A stretch of 64,000 bases of DNA from JADMIH01 sp036399775 (GTDB taxonomy: Bacteria; Chloroflexota; Chloroflexia; QHBQ01; JADMIH01): assembly GCA_036399775.1 (NCBI GenBank), contig DASWMJ010000084.1, positions 124,001-188,000 of the forward strand, in the 5' to 3' direction. The position numbers and the translations under genes are program-made. The notes under the pieces are model-generated. The model had not been told where the DNA came from, made no database searches, and worked only from the letters and a program-made list of their open reading frames with translations. The first letter of the stretch is position 1. Each line of letters starts with the position of its first letter. Shown in pieces: positions 8,379 through 16,379 of this stretch.

Positions 8379-9440
8379 TTCCGCCTCCTTCAACAAAGTT
8401 GCTATCTTGTGCGCGGCTTTGCCGTCGCCGTAAATCTGGGGTGGGGTTCCTTCCGGTTTTGGAGCGTGGGTGGCTTCCAGGATGCGGGCGGGGTTGGTGC
8501 CGGTCAGGGTGTTCCAGCCGCATTCTACCGTCTCGACCCATTCCGTTTCGTCGCGCATCGTTATACACGGCACGCCGAACCATAGCGCCTCTTTCTGGAC
8601 CCCGCCGGAGTCGGTGAGTATCTTGCGGGCGTGCTTCTCAAGGGCCATCATGTCGAGGTAGGAGACCGGCTCTATCTGCATTATATTGTCTCCCGGCCTT
8701 ATGCCTGCGTTATAGAGCGCCTTCAGCGTGCGGGGGTGGACAGGAAAGACCACCCTCTCCTCTGTCGCGTGCAGCGCCCACATGATGGCCGTCAGGTTCT
8801 CCACGTTGTCGGTGTTGGACGCCCGGTGTACAGTTGCCAGCAAGTATTCCCCAGGTTCGAGGCCGAGCCGCGCCAGTATGCTTTCCTCCCCGTCAGGCAC
8901 CCGCTTTGATGCCCACAGCACGGCGTCATACATCACATCCCCCACAATATGCACGCCACTCGCCACGCCTTCACGCGCCAGGTTGTCCACAGCAACGCTC
9001 GTTGGGCAAAAGAGAAGAGTGGAGAGGCTGTCCGCCACCACGCGATTGATCTCTTCGGGCATGGAGCGATTGTATGAGCGCAGCCCCGCCTCTACGTGCG
9101 CCACCGGCACGCCCAGCTTTGCAGCCGCCAGCGCGCCCGCCAGCGTTGAGTTAGTATCCCCGTAGATAAGAAGCCAATCGGGGCGCTCGGACAGGAGCAC
9201 CTCTTCTATCCCTGTTAGCATGGCGGCGGTCTGCGTGGCGTGCGAGCCGGAGCCTGCGCCGAGGTTGTAGTCCGGCTCCTCTATGCCCAGTTCGCTGAAA
9301 AAGACCCCCGACATGCCGGGGTCGTAATGCTGGCCGGTATGTAATAGAACGTTGCGGACGCCCGCCGCAGCGAGGGCACGGCCAACCGGGGCTGCTTTGA
9401 CGAACTGCGGGCGTGCGCCCACTACAGAGAGTATCTTCAT
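8367..9440 (-). CDS. Non-hydrolysing UDP-GlcNAc 2-epimerase family (WbpI-like)
   Basis: GT-B-fold epimerase acting at C2 of UDP-HexNAc sugars in the cytoplasm. Motifs include GARPQFVKAAPV at the N-terminus, HTGQHYDPGMS, HVEAGLRSYNRSMPEEINR and SDSGGVQKEA-like TDSGGVQKEAL near residue 278. Length 357 aa is normal. With the wbpA/B/E/D-like genes downstream on the same strand, the likely substrate is the diacetamido-glucuronate, giving the manno epimer; alone it would be called WecB. The last residues (RIA) and the stop are encoded by the repeat at 8351-8378. Confidence 0.88.
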   Translation of the reverse strand: MKILSVVGARPQFVKAAPVGRALAAAGVRNVLLHTGQHYDPGMSGVFFSELGIEEPDYNLGAGSGSHATQTAAMLTGIEEVLLSERPDWLLIYGDTNSTLAGALAAAKLGVPVAHVEAGLRSYNRSMPEEINRVVADSLSTLLFCPTSVAVDNLAREGVASGVHIVGDVMYDAVLWASKRVPDGEESILARLGLEPGEYLLATVHRASNTDNVENLTAIMWALHATEERVVFPVHPRTLKALYNAGIRPGDNIMQIEPVSYLDMMALEKHARKILTDSGGVQKEALWFGVPCITMRDETEWVETVECGWNTLTGTNPARILEATHAPKPEGTPPQIYGDGKAAHKIATLLKEAERIA

Positions 9441-9529
9441 AGGTGTATGCCCATGCGCGGGCAGATACCCATTATATCACCCCAGGCTCCAGGGCCGCCA
9501 CAAATAGCCGGAGTTTAACAACCATTTCT

Positions 9530-9669
9530 CTAACCGCCAAGACGCCAAGAGCGCCAAGTACCCGCCAAGAGTTTTATTGTTTTGTTTTTAGTACCATGCA
9601 GGAGTGCCTTACCTGCCACTCCACATAATCTTGGCGGGTACTTGGCGCTCTTGGCGTCTTGGCGGTTAG
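9530..9669. mobile_element. 140-bp MITE-like element with 41-bp inverted ends (CGCCAAG family)
   Basis: The arms at 9530-9570 and 9629-9669 are exact complements of 41 bp, beginning CTAACCGCCAAGACGCCAAG. They enclose a 58-bp AT-rich centre with no coding capacity. The ends closely match those of the 622-bp element at 31811-32432, which carries a GxxExxY gene, so this looks like an internal-deletion derivative. Confidence 0.8.
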
Positions 9670-9683
9670 TACCGTTCAACTAG

Positions 9684-10454
9684 CTATTCGGGCCGGGATA
9701 CCAGCCGCCGCACGCCGGACTTCGACCTGACGTAGCGCCGTCTCTTGTAGAGGTGGAGATCGGCCTGGGGGAAGCGTATGTCTTTGCTCGCGCCTTCCTC
9801 GGCCCGCCGCAGCTCAAAGTCCTCGAACCACTGCTGCGCGGCAAGGATGATAATAGCCACGACCACACCCAGCAGTATCAGCAAGACGATGTTTGTCTCT
9901 CCCCACATCATATATACGCCGAGCGCCACCAGTATGCCGATAAATAGGCTGTTCAAGATCGAAATTACGTCTCGTAGCGCGGCGAAGTCGGAGGTCATCC
10001 TGTTCCCGAAGAAGCTGGTGAAGAATTTCAGCCCGCCCGCGTAGCGCCTGCCGCCGAAGGAGGGCACGTCGTCGCAGGGCGGCCAGGAGAAGTGCCTCAT
10101 GAGCCGGGGTTCGTCGCGCACGAAGTAGGCATGGATGCGGTTGATAGCTCGCAGGTACTCCGCCGCCCTCGCACGCCTCTCTACCAACCTGACGAACGTC
10201 AGCACGCCAAGCAGCGATATGCCCAACAGAATCCCAATGCATAGCTCGATAAGGGTCAGCGTGTCCATATCACGTAGCTGTGTCAGGCCGAACACCGCGC
10301 CTATCGCAATCGAGACTATAGTGAGGTAAGCCGATATGCGCTTCTCCCCCATCTCGGCGTTGTAGAGATAGAGGGCAGAAAGGCGCTCATGCTCCACCAA
10401 CAGCACCTCAGTCGGCGCATCAAGCAGCTTATCGGCGCGGTCTTTTCGTGGCAT
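9684..10454 (-). CDS. Hypothetical membrane protein, four helices
   Basis: A 256-aa product with two hydrophobic hairpins, at about residues 41-59 and 68-90 and again at about 165-182 and 187-206. The soluble region between contains EYLRAINRIHAYFVRD, and the C-terminal tail is strongly basic (YKRRRYVRSKSGVRR). The N-terminal 35 residues look helical and cytoplasmic. I do not recognise the family. The start ATG at 10454 directly follows a tandem repeat, so any native ribosome site has been replaced, and the gene ends 14 bases from the MITE at 9669. Confidence 0.6.
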   Translation of the reverse strand: MPRKDRADKLLDAPTEVLLVEHERLSALYLYNAEMGEKRISAYLTIVSIAIGAVFGLTQLRDMDTLTLIELCIGILLGISLLGVLTFVRLVERRARAAEYLRAINRIHAYFVRDEPRLMRHFSWPPCDDVPSFGGRRYAGGLKFFTSFFGNRMTSDFAALRDVISILNSLFIGILVALGVYMMWGETNIVLLILLGVVVAIIILAAQQWFEDFELRRAEEGASKDIRFPQADLHLYKRRRYVRSKSGVRRLVSRPE

Positions 10455-10462
10455 ATGGTAGA

Positions 10463-10586
10463 AGTTAGAAATCAGAAGTTAGAAATTCAGAAGCTAGAAA
10501 TTAGAAGCTAGAAATTAGAAGCTAGAAATTAGAGGCTAGAAGTCGGAACTCAAAACTCGTAATTCGTAATTCGTAATTCGTAATTA
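10463..10586. repeat. Tandem array of AGAAGCTAGAAATT and TAATTCG units
   Basis: Degenerate 14-base units (AGAAGTTAGAAATC, AGAAGCTAGAAATT and variants) run from 10468 to about 10540, followed by four TCGTAAT(T) units to 10586. The last unit supplies the TAA stop of plsX. There are no spacers of CRISPR type. Confidence 0.8.
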
Positions 10587-11588
10587 TTCGTCGCGTTTCG
10601 CGCCTAGCTCTCGGAAGGCGGTCATAATGTCTTGCTCGACCGCGCTCTTTGCTACCCTTATGGCGTTCTTTATCGCTTTAGCGTTGGAGCGCCCGTGAGG
10701 CTTTATCAGCACGCCATTTACACCCAGCACTATAGAGCCGCCATATTCCGCATAGTCGAGCCTGTTGCCTATGTTGCGGAAGCGCGAGCGCAGTCCCATC
10801 GCGAGCAGCTTGGTAGGCAGGGAGGCAGTCAACTCGGCGCGTAGCAGGTCGAATATCATCTTCGCCACGCCCTCTGTCGTCTTGATGATGACGTTGCCCG
10901 TGAAGCCGTCGGTAATCACCACGTCGGCTATGCCGGTGGGGATGTCCTTGCCCTCCACGTTGCCGATGAAGTTCAGGCCGCTCTTCTGCAACAGGGGGAA
11001 GGTCTCGCGCACCAACTCGGACCCTTTCGTTTCCTCCTCGCCGTTGGACACGATACCCACGCGAGGGTTCTTCACCCCCTGCACCTTCTCCATATAGACC
11101 ACGCCCATGCGCGCCCACTGGAGGAGGAAGTGGGGCTTGGCGTCGGGTGTCGCGCCCACGTCGGCCAGGAAGACTTTGCCTATGTTGCCCATCGCGGGGA
11201 AGGGCACGCCGAGCGCGGGACGGTCTATACCCTCCACGCGCCGCACGATGAAAGTGCCGCCCGACACCACAGCGCCTGTGTTACCCGCCGATACCAGGGC
11301 ATCCAGCTTGCCATCGGCCAGCATCTGCAAGCCAACCGACAGCGAGGAGTCGCGCTGTCGCCGCCAGGCGTTGGAAGGCGATTTCTCGTCCATAGGTATC
11401 ACAGAAGCGGCAGGCTCGATGGGCAGGCTCAGCCCCGACGTGTCTCCCTTCGCAAGTTCGGCCTTGATAGCGTCGGGCTGGCCGACCAGCACTACCTCCA
11501 CGCTATACTCGCGCGCCGCCTCGATGGCCCCCATCACGGTCTCTACAGGCGCGTGGTCCCCGCCCATCGCGTCCAGGCCAATTCTCAT
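10584..11588 (-). CDS. plsX: Phosphate acyltransferase PlsX
   Basis: Makes acyl-phosphate from acyl-ACP for phospholipid synthesis, peripherally at the membrane. The diagnostic start MRIGLDAMGGDHAP and the motifs ISAGNTGA-like LVSAGNTGAVV, GNIEGKDI-like GNVEGKDIPTG and ADVVITDGFTGNV are all present. Length 334 aa is typical. The usual neighbours fabH and acpP are not in the window; on this strand it is followed by a repeat and an unrelated membrane protein. The stop codon lies in the tandem repeat. Confidence 0.95.
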   Translation of the reverse strand: MRIGLDAMGGDHAPVETVMGAIEAAREYSVEVVLVGQPDAIKAELAKGDTSGLSLPIEPAASVIPMDEKSPSNAWRRQRDSSLSVGLQMLADGKLDALVSAGNTGAVVSGGTFIVRRVEGIDRPALGVPFPAMGNIGKVFLADVGATPDAKPHFLLQWARMGVVYMEKVQGVKNPRVGIVSNGEEETKGSELVRETFPLLQKSGLNFIGNVEGKDIPTGIADVVITDGFTGNVIIKTTEGVAKMIFDLLRAELTASLPTKLLAMGLRSRFRNIGNRLDYAEYGGSIVLGVNGVLIKPHGRSNAKAIKNAIRVAKSAVEQDIMTAFRELGAKRDE

Positions 11589-11603
11589 CCAAACCCCCTG
11601 ACG

Positions 11604-11703
11604 ATTTTAGATTTTAGATTTCCGATTTTAGATTTGATTGGCTTCTAGATTTGGTTGGTTGAGTTCATAACAATCTAAAATCTAAAATCGGAAATCTAAA
11701 ATA
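11604..11703. repeat. Inverted repeat of TTTTAGATTT units
   Basis: GATTTTAGATTTTAGATTTC at 11604-11623 and the units after it face complementary AATCTAAAATCTAAAATCGG at 11672-11691. The right arm contains the TAG stop of the acetyltransferase gene. Confidence 0.75.
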
Positions 11704-12223
11704 AGAGTGCCATTACGATGCTGTCTATGTATTGGCCCTCGCGGTAGAAGGCTTTGCGGCGGATGCCTTCTGCCTGGAAGCCGCACTTCTCGTAGACGTG
11801 GATGGCGCGGGCGTTGTGGGCGAATACTTCTAACTCCATGCGGGTGACGATGCCGGTGCCTCTCGCCCATTCGATGGCCGCCTGCATCAGCGCCGTGCCT
11901 ATGCCCTGCTCGCGCCACTCTTTGCGGATGCTCATCCCCAGGGAGGTGCTATGCCTGTTCGCTTTGCGCTTGCCGCCGGAGCAATCCAGCAACCCGATAA
12001 CCTGCCCGTTGGCTTCGGCGACCATAAAAATGGAGTTGTCCGATTTGGCGACGGCCTCCAAGATCGCCTGCTCTTCCTCTACGGTCCGGTTGAACTCGCC
12101 GGGGCCGGTAACTATCATCCTGTCCGGCTCCTCCGCAAGCGTCTGCATATGGGCGATCACCTGCGCGGCGTCGTCCGGCCCTGCTTCTCGTATAACCACC
12201 TGCCCGGCGTCGAATGCGCCCAT
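11696..12223 (-). CDS. GNAT-family N-acetyltransferase (RimI/RimL-like)
   Basis: Acetyl-CoA-dependent acetyltransferase of unknown acceptor. The 175-aa product starts with IREAGPDDAAQVIAHM, has the acetyl-CoA loop IRKEWREQGIGTALMQ (motif Q/RxxGxG/A) near residue 110, then MELEVFAHNARAIHVYEKCG typical of ribosomal-protein or amino-acid acetyltransferases. I chose the ATG at 12223, preceded by GGTGGA, over an upstream in-frame ATG at 12286 whose 21 extra residues do not resemble the family. The C-terminus (MALLF then TAG) ends in a repeat. Confidence 0.85.
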   Translation of the reverse strand: MGAFDAGQVVIREAGPDDAAQVIAHMQTLAEEPDRMIVTGPGEFNRTVEEEQAILEAVAKSDNSIFMVAEANGQVIGLLDCSGGKRKANRHSTSLGMSIRKEWREQGIGTALMQAAIEWARGTGIVTRMELEVFAHNARAIHVYEKCGFQAEGIRRKAFYREGQYIDSIVMALLF

Positions 12224-12300
12224 AATTCCACCCCACGAAAGGTATTGACTTCGGCTGGCGACATTATAGCAGAAATCAGAAGCCACAAGTCAGGGAACGC

Positions 12301-12333
12301 AAACGGGCGGCCCCCGTGCAAGGCCGCCCGTTT
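12301..12333 (-). terminator. Hairpin downstream of the MutS-like gene
   Basis: Arms AAACGGGCGGCC and GGCCGCCCGTTT (12 bp, perfect) with a 9-base loop. It lies 140 bp past the stop of the MutS-like gene and before the acetyltransferase start. The stem ends in A/T runs rather than a long U tract, so termination is likely but not certain. Confidence 0.6.
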
Positions 12334-12473
12334 GTTCCGCGTGTATCGTTCCGTTGTGAGGAAAGAATGCTGTCAGTTACATGTTGTTTTTCACTATCAT
12401 CTTAGCCACTTTCGGGCCACTTCGCAATCGGACTTAGGTCGTATCTTCGCATAGGACCAATAGCACATTGAAA

Positions 12474-14360
12474 TCACCCGCCGCGCAGAGGTGAAGCGGC
12501 GTGCCCTTCTCCCAATTCCAGGCCCACGATCTCCATCAGGCGTAGGGCATTTGTGGAGGTAGCAACGCCTGGGCGCAGCTTGTAGTCGAAGGTCATCTCC
12601 GGCCCTGACTGCCCGCGCCTTATCGTTTCGGTGAAATGCACGCTCCTGGCCGCCGCAGCCACTTCCGGCGGGTCGGCCAGTCCCAGGTCGTGCGTGGACA
12701 CGGCCCCAAGCGCCCCCTGCTCCGCCAGGTACATGATAACGCGCCGGGCCGCTATCTGCCTCTCGTGCGTGTTGGTGCCTTGCAATATCTCGTCCAGCAG
12801 GTAGAAGAGCCGCCTCTCCCCGCCCTCACGGCAGGCGCGCGCCGCGTCCACAACCTTCTTCAAACGCTGCAACTCGGCCATGAAGAAGGAGACGCCACGC
12901 TCCAGCGAGTCGGCCACGCGCATGCTCGTCCAGAGCGATACGGGCGGCAGCCGTAGCGCCGACGCGCACACCGGCCCGCCCGCACCCGCCAGCACGATGT
13001 TCACGCCGATAGCTCGCAGGAGGGTGCTCTTGCCCGACATATTCGAGCCGCTGACCATCAAGAAGGTGCCGGGAGGTCCAACGGTAACGTCATTACTCAC
13101 GCGCACGTCGCCCGGCAAGAGTGGATGCCCCAGGCCGCGGGCTTCCAACGACACGGCTTCGGGCGAAACATCGGGGAACGCCCAATCGGGATTATCGTGC
13201 GCCAGGACTGACAGCGCCGAGAGAGCCTCCATCTCTCCAAGCACGTCGAGCCACTCGCGCGCGTGCCTACCAGCCGCCACCTGCCATCGCTCAAGGGCGG
13301 AGAGGAGTTGTATATCCCATAGCGCCACCGCCTGAATGACAAGATACAGCTGCGACGAAGCAGGCCAGATAGAGTTCGAGAGCCTTTGCAGGCGGCGCAT
13401 CTGGGCGTGCGCGGGCAGACCGCCCACCTTCAATCTCTCTTGCAACTGCTTGAGCGCGCCCGCCTTGAAATCAGTGTGAGAGATAAGCTCGAACGAGGCG
13501 GCATAGTGCTTGAAGCCCGACTCGCCCGCCGATGCCTGGGTGAGTATCTGGTAAGCCCTCCTGCCGATAGTGCCGCTCAGAAAAAGGTTGGCGGCGGCTA
13601 CCAGGAACCACAGGGGATAGCCTATTACGCCAGATGCGTGCGCCAGGGCAAGCGTCCAGAAGAGGACCGTGTTGACACGCGCCACCCACAGCAGCCAGGG
13701 GCGGTGCGCCAGCCAACGGTCTCCCTCGGCCCACGAGAGGAAGCGCGCCGGGTCGGGCTTCTTCTCGCCCATCAGCCTGCCGCGCAAGGCAAGCTCGTCC
13801 CGCAGGTCAATAAGGGGGGCAAGCTCCGCGACGGCCTCCTGCCGGGCGCGTATAGTGTGCGGTGGAGCAAAGTCGCGCAGCCACCGCCCCAGAGTCGCCT
13901 CGCCCACGTGGGTGCTAACCGTCTCCAATAGCTGGAAGAGAGACGCCCTGCCGAAAATGTCGAGGTCCGCCGCGTATGGCTCGTCAGCCTCGGCGCGGAC
14001 CGCGTGGCGTAGGGGCAGCGCGTCCCATTTGCGTGATATGCGGTTGCCTGCCTCCACGTTGATCTTCCACAACTCCTCGTGCCTCTGCTTCTGCTTGCCG
14101 ATAATGTTGTGGTAGACGACCAAGCCGAAGAAAACCGCAAGGAGCACGATACCACCCACCCAGAAGAGCGGTATGCCCTGCCACACACCCCACCCAATGG
14201 CTGCTACCGCCACCAGGAAGGTAAACAAGCGAATATTGGCTATACGGTTCCAGCGTTGCGTCTCGGCATCGCACGCACGCTCGAACCTTGTGGCGCGCTC
14301 CGTGTATACTTCCGACGCAGGGAGATGCGTCGCCCCAACAGCCGAGTGCTCACTTTGCAT
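12474..14360 (-). CDS. Membrane-associated MutS-family ATPase
   Basis: A 628-aa protein with the C-terminal MutS ATPase (Walker A SGSNMSGKST, Walker B LFYLLDEILQGTN, and the STHDL switch) but no mismatch-binding N-terminal domain. Instead there is a hydrophobic hairpin near residues 45-85 and another pair near 205-250. This architecture matches the poorly characterised short MutS-like proteins found in Bacteroidota and Chloroflexota, for which a repair role is unproven. The start ATG at 14360 has AAGAGG seven bases upstream; the in-frame TTG at 14378 lies in a palindrome and was rejected. The gene stands alone between hairpins. Confidence 0.85.
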   Translation of the reverse strand: MQSEHSAVGATHLPASEVYTERATRFERACDAETQRWNRIANIRLFTFLVAVAAIGWGVWQGIPLFWVGGIVLLAVFFGLVVYHNIIGKQKQRHEELWKINVEAGNRISRKWDALPLRHAVRAEADEPYAADLDIFGRASLFQLLETVSTHVGEATLGRWLRDFAPPHTIRARQEAVAELAPLIDLRDELALRGRLMGEKKPDPARFLSWAEGDRWLAHRPWLLWVARVNTVLFWTLALAHASGVIGYPLWFLVAAANLFLSGTIGRRAYQILTQASAGESGFKHYAASFELISHTDFKAGALKQLQERLKVGGLPAHAQMRRLQRLSNSIWPASSQLYLVIQAVALWDIQLLSALERWQVAAGRHAREWLDVLGEMEALSALSVLAHDNPDWAFPDVSPEAVSLEARGLGHPLLPGDVRVSNDVTVGPPGTFLMVSGSNMSGKSTLLRAIGVNIVLAGAGGPVCASALRLPPVSLWTSMRVADSLERGVSFFMAELQRLKKVVDAARACREGGERRLFYLLDEILQGTNTHERQIAARRVIMYLAEQGALGAVSTHDLGLADPPEVAAAARSVHFTETIRRGQSGPEMTFDYKLRPGVATSTNALRLMEIVGLELGEGHAASPLRGG

Positions 14361-14371
14361 CAAGAAACCTC

Positions 14372-14418
14372 TTACCAATCACAATGTTGACCCTAGAGGT
14401 CAACATTGTGATTGGTAA
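14372..14418 (-). promoter_or_regulatory. 21-bp perfect palindrome abutting the MutS-like gene's ribosome site
   Basis: Arms 14372-14392 and 14398-14418 are exact complements around a 5-base loop (CTAGA). On the minus strand the hairpin ends in TTGGTAA and the Shine-Dalgarno AAGAGG overlaps its last bases, 7-12 bases before the ATG. It may terminate transcription of the upstream lipoprotein gene, bind a regulator, or mask the ribosome site. Confidence 0.55.
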
Positions 14419-14444
14419 CATGAAGGAAAAGAGTCTATACCAAA

Positions 14445-15122
14445 CTACTTGATTATTACCTCAACCTCCAGGTAATACGACGGCGCGCCACACGGTGGGT
14501 TGGACTTGCGGCACGGGGGATCGCCCGTAGCTTGCAATCGCACCTGGCCTTGCTTGATCGCCTGGTAGGTAAACTTCTGCGCGTCAGCACCGGTCGAGAT
14601 GCCCGTCTGTGAAAGCACAGGGTCGCCGCCTGTTATAGTCCAGTCAAGAGTGCCCATCAGAGACAGCACCAGCGTATCGCCTATACCCAGTACGGCCTGT
14701 CGCTCCCTATCATCGAAGGTGTAGACCAGCGTGCCCGATGCGTCAGGCGTGAGAGGCGGGCCACCCGCAGGGCCGGGCGGCGTGATCGTCATGTCTCGCA
14801 GGGGAGGACTCGTATCCGACCTTACGGCGGTGCTCACGACCGGCCCCTGTGAAGTAGAAGTCGCCTGGGCCTGGGGCAGGGTAGGCGCCGGCGTAGCCTC
14901 AGGGGCTGAAACGGACGAGGTAGACGTGCCCTCCGCGCCTGACGCCGGGGCAACGTCATCTATAGTGGTGGGAGTAGGTGGTGGAGCCTCCGACCCGCAC
15001 CCGGCCAGCAGCAAGAGCATCCCGGCCAGGGGCAACACAAGCAGCGCCAATCTGGGCAGAACCCCGCGCCTCCTCGCTGCACTTGCCGAATGCTTTAATC
15101 TCACATATCTAATTTCCCGCAT
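14445..15122 (-). CDS. Predicted lipoprotein with a C-terminal beta domain
   Basis: 225 aa starting at the ATG at 15122, which has AGGAGG five bases upstream. The signal segment LALLVLPLAGMLLLLAGC ends in a lipobox cysteine near residue 42, followed by a Pro/Thr/Ser-rich linker of about 80 residues. The C-terminal 95 residues are beta-rich with GDTLVLSLMG, LDWTITGGDP and a paired-cysteine loop (PPCRKSNPPCG). That layout recalls chagasin-type (I42) inhibitor or Ig-like domains, but the key NPTTGY-like motif is not seen, so this is only a structural impression. Expected location is the outer face of the cytoplasmic membrane. Confidence 0.7.
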   Translation of the reverse strand: MREIRYVRLKHSASAARRRGVLPRLALLVLPLAGMLLLLAGCGSEAPPPTPTTIDDVAPASGAEGTSTSSVSAPEATPAPTLPQAQATSTSQGPVVSTAVRSDTSPPLRDMTITPPGPAGGPPLTPDASGTLVYTFDDRERQAVLGIGDTLVLSLMGTLDWTITGGDPVLSQTGISTGADAQKFTYQAIKQGQVRLQATGDPPCRKSNPPCGAPSYYLEVEVIIK

Positions 15123-15386
15123 GAAAACCTCCTGGGTGCGCCCGTTATGAACGACGGTTAGGGCAGTTGGCCGCACAAGGGTTAGTAACAAGGTTCGTGC
15201 CGTCGTGCTCTTCTCTTCAGGATAACATATCCAAGCATCACGTCTTCGTTCCCAACCGGAAAAGAGAAGTACCATGCCAGGGCATGACGCATATTAGCCA
15301 TAAAGGGCTATTGGCTTTCTATCCCGTTTCATGTAACGTAACTAGCAGTACTACAAGCCATCATATCACCATGAAAGAACAATTCT

Positions 15387-16214
15387 ATGACTGAGCAAAT
15401 CTTCCCTATAATAATCGGTTCCGTACTGGCCGCAATTGTCATCCTGTTTGTACTCGCTATTGCCAGGTCCGCATCCAGGCGTAGATATGCCGCGCAAAAA
15501 CCCAAGAGCTTTACCCCGCCTGTCCAACTATATCAACTTGACCCTTACTCCCCGCCTGTAGTGGCGCGGCCCCTTGCGCCTGCATCACACGTAGGAGCCA
15601 CACGACGCAAAACCCAAACTTCTCTGCCACAGGTAATAGAAGGCAGCGATTATTTGCGGCATGGACCTCGGAGCCATTTCAAGACGTTCCGGGTTGGCGC
15701 AGCAGGCGAAGACAACGTTACGAAAGCTATACAAGATGTACTCGATGAGCATTGGACCGTGTTCCGCAACCTTGAGCTGCCTAATAGCAATAACGGGGAC
15801 ATAGACATTGTCCTGGTAGGGCCAGGCGGTATCTGGGCAATAGAAGTCAAGACTTACACGGGCAACTATAGGGTGGAAAACGGCAGATACTACAAAGAAA
15901 CCAGGGACGGCTACTGGCATAGAGATAGACGTGGCCCAGGCGCACAGGTACGCACCAACGCCGCCATACTATGCAACTACTTGAAGCAGCAGGGTATCAA
16001 TTACCGAAATGGCGTCAACAGAGTGGTGGTTATGGCCGGAGAGAGCAACGTCTATGTCCATTCCACGGGCACGACAGTCTGGAGACTCGGCGACTTGCAT
16101 GACCGCCTGCACAATCTCAACAGGAGTACGTACCTCAACCAGATGCATGTAGATAGGATCGTAAACGTCCTTCGAGAGGTCGCGTATGACAACCGAACTG
16201 TGAGCGTCCACTAA
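15387..16214 (+). CDS. Membrane-anchored NERD-domain nuclease-like protein
   Basis: 275 aa. An N-terminal transmembrane helix (residues about 8-27) is followed by a basic stretch and a linker to residue 105. The NERD domain begins at VGAAGEDNVTKAIQ. The PD-(D/E)XK-like core is visible as GDIDIVLVGPGGIWAIEVK (residues about 135-153), with D, E and K in the expected order, so it may be an active nuclease. The rest (GPGAQVRTNAAILCNYL, VNRVVVMAG) matches NERD proteins. The biological role of the family is poorly known; it is encoded alone on the plus strand. Confidence 0.8.
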   Translation: MTEQIFPIIIGSVLAAIVILFVLAIARSASRRRYAAQKPKSFTPPVQLYQLDPYSPPVVARPLAPASHVGATRRKTQTSLPQVIEGSDYLRHGPRSHFKTFRVGAAGEDNVTKAIQDVLDEHWTVFRNLELPNSNNGDIDIVLVGPGGIWAIEVKTYTGNYRVENGRYYKETRDGYWHRDRRGPGAQVRTNAAILCNYLKQQGINYRNGVNRVVVMAGESNVYVHSTGTTVWRLGDLHDRLHNLNRSTYLNQMHVDRIVNVLREVAYDNRTVSVH

Positions 16215-16379
16215 CCAATAGAAGAGCACATAACTCAAAGGCACAACACGTATAGCGTCGAGGCATGGCGAGGACTCCTCGATTCTCTCCCCTTACGACG
16301 GTGAACCCATCCTCCTTTGATGGTGTAGTTTAGTTTGGCAGGGACCATCTGTTACCCATCAGTCACAAGGAGGCGTGTG

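Noticed and set aside
10463..10586. CRISPR-like array
   Set aside because: Units are short, degenerate and contiguous with no unique spacers; it is a simple tandem repeat.
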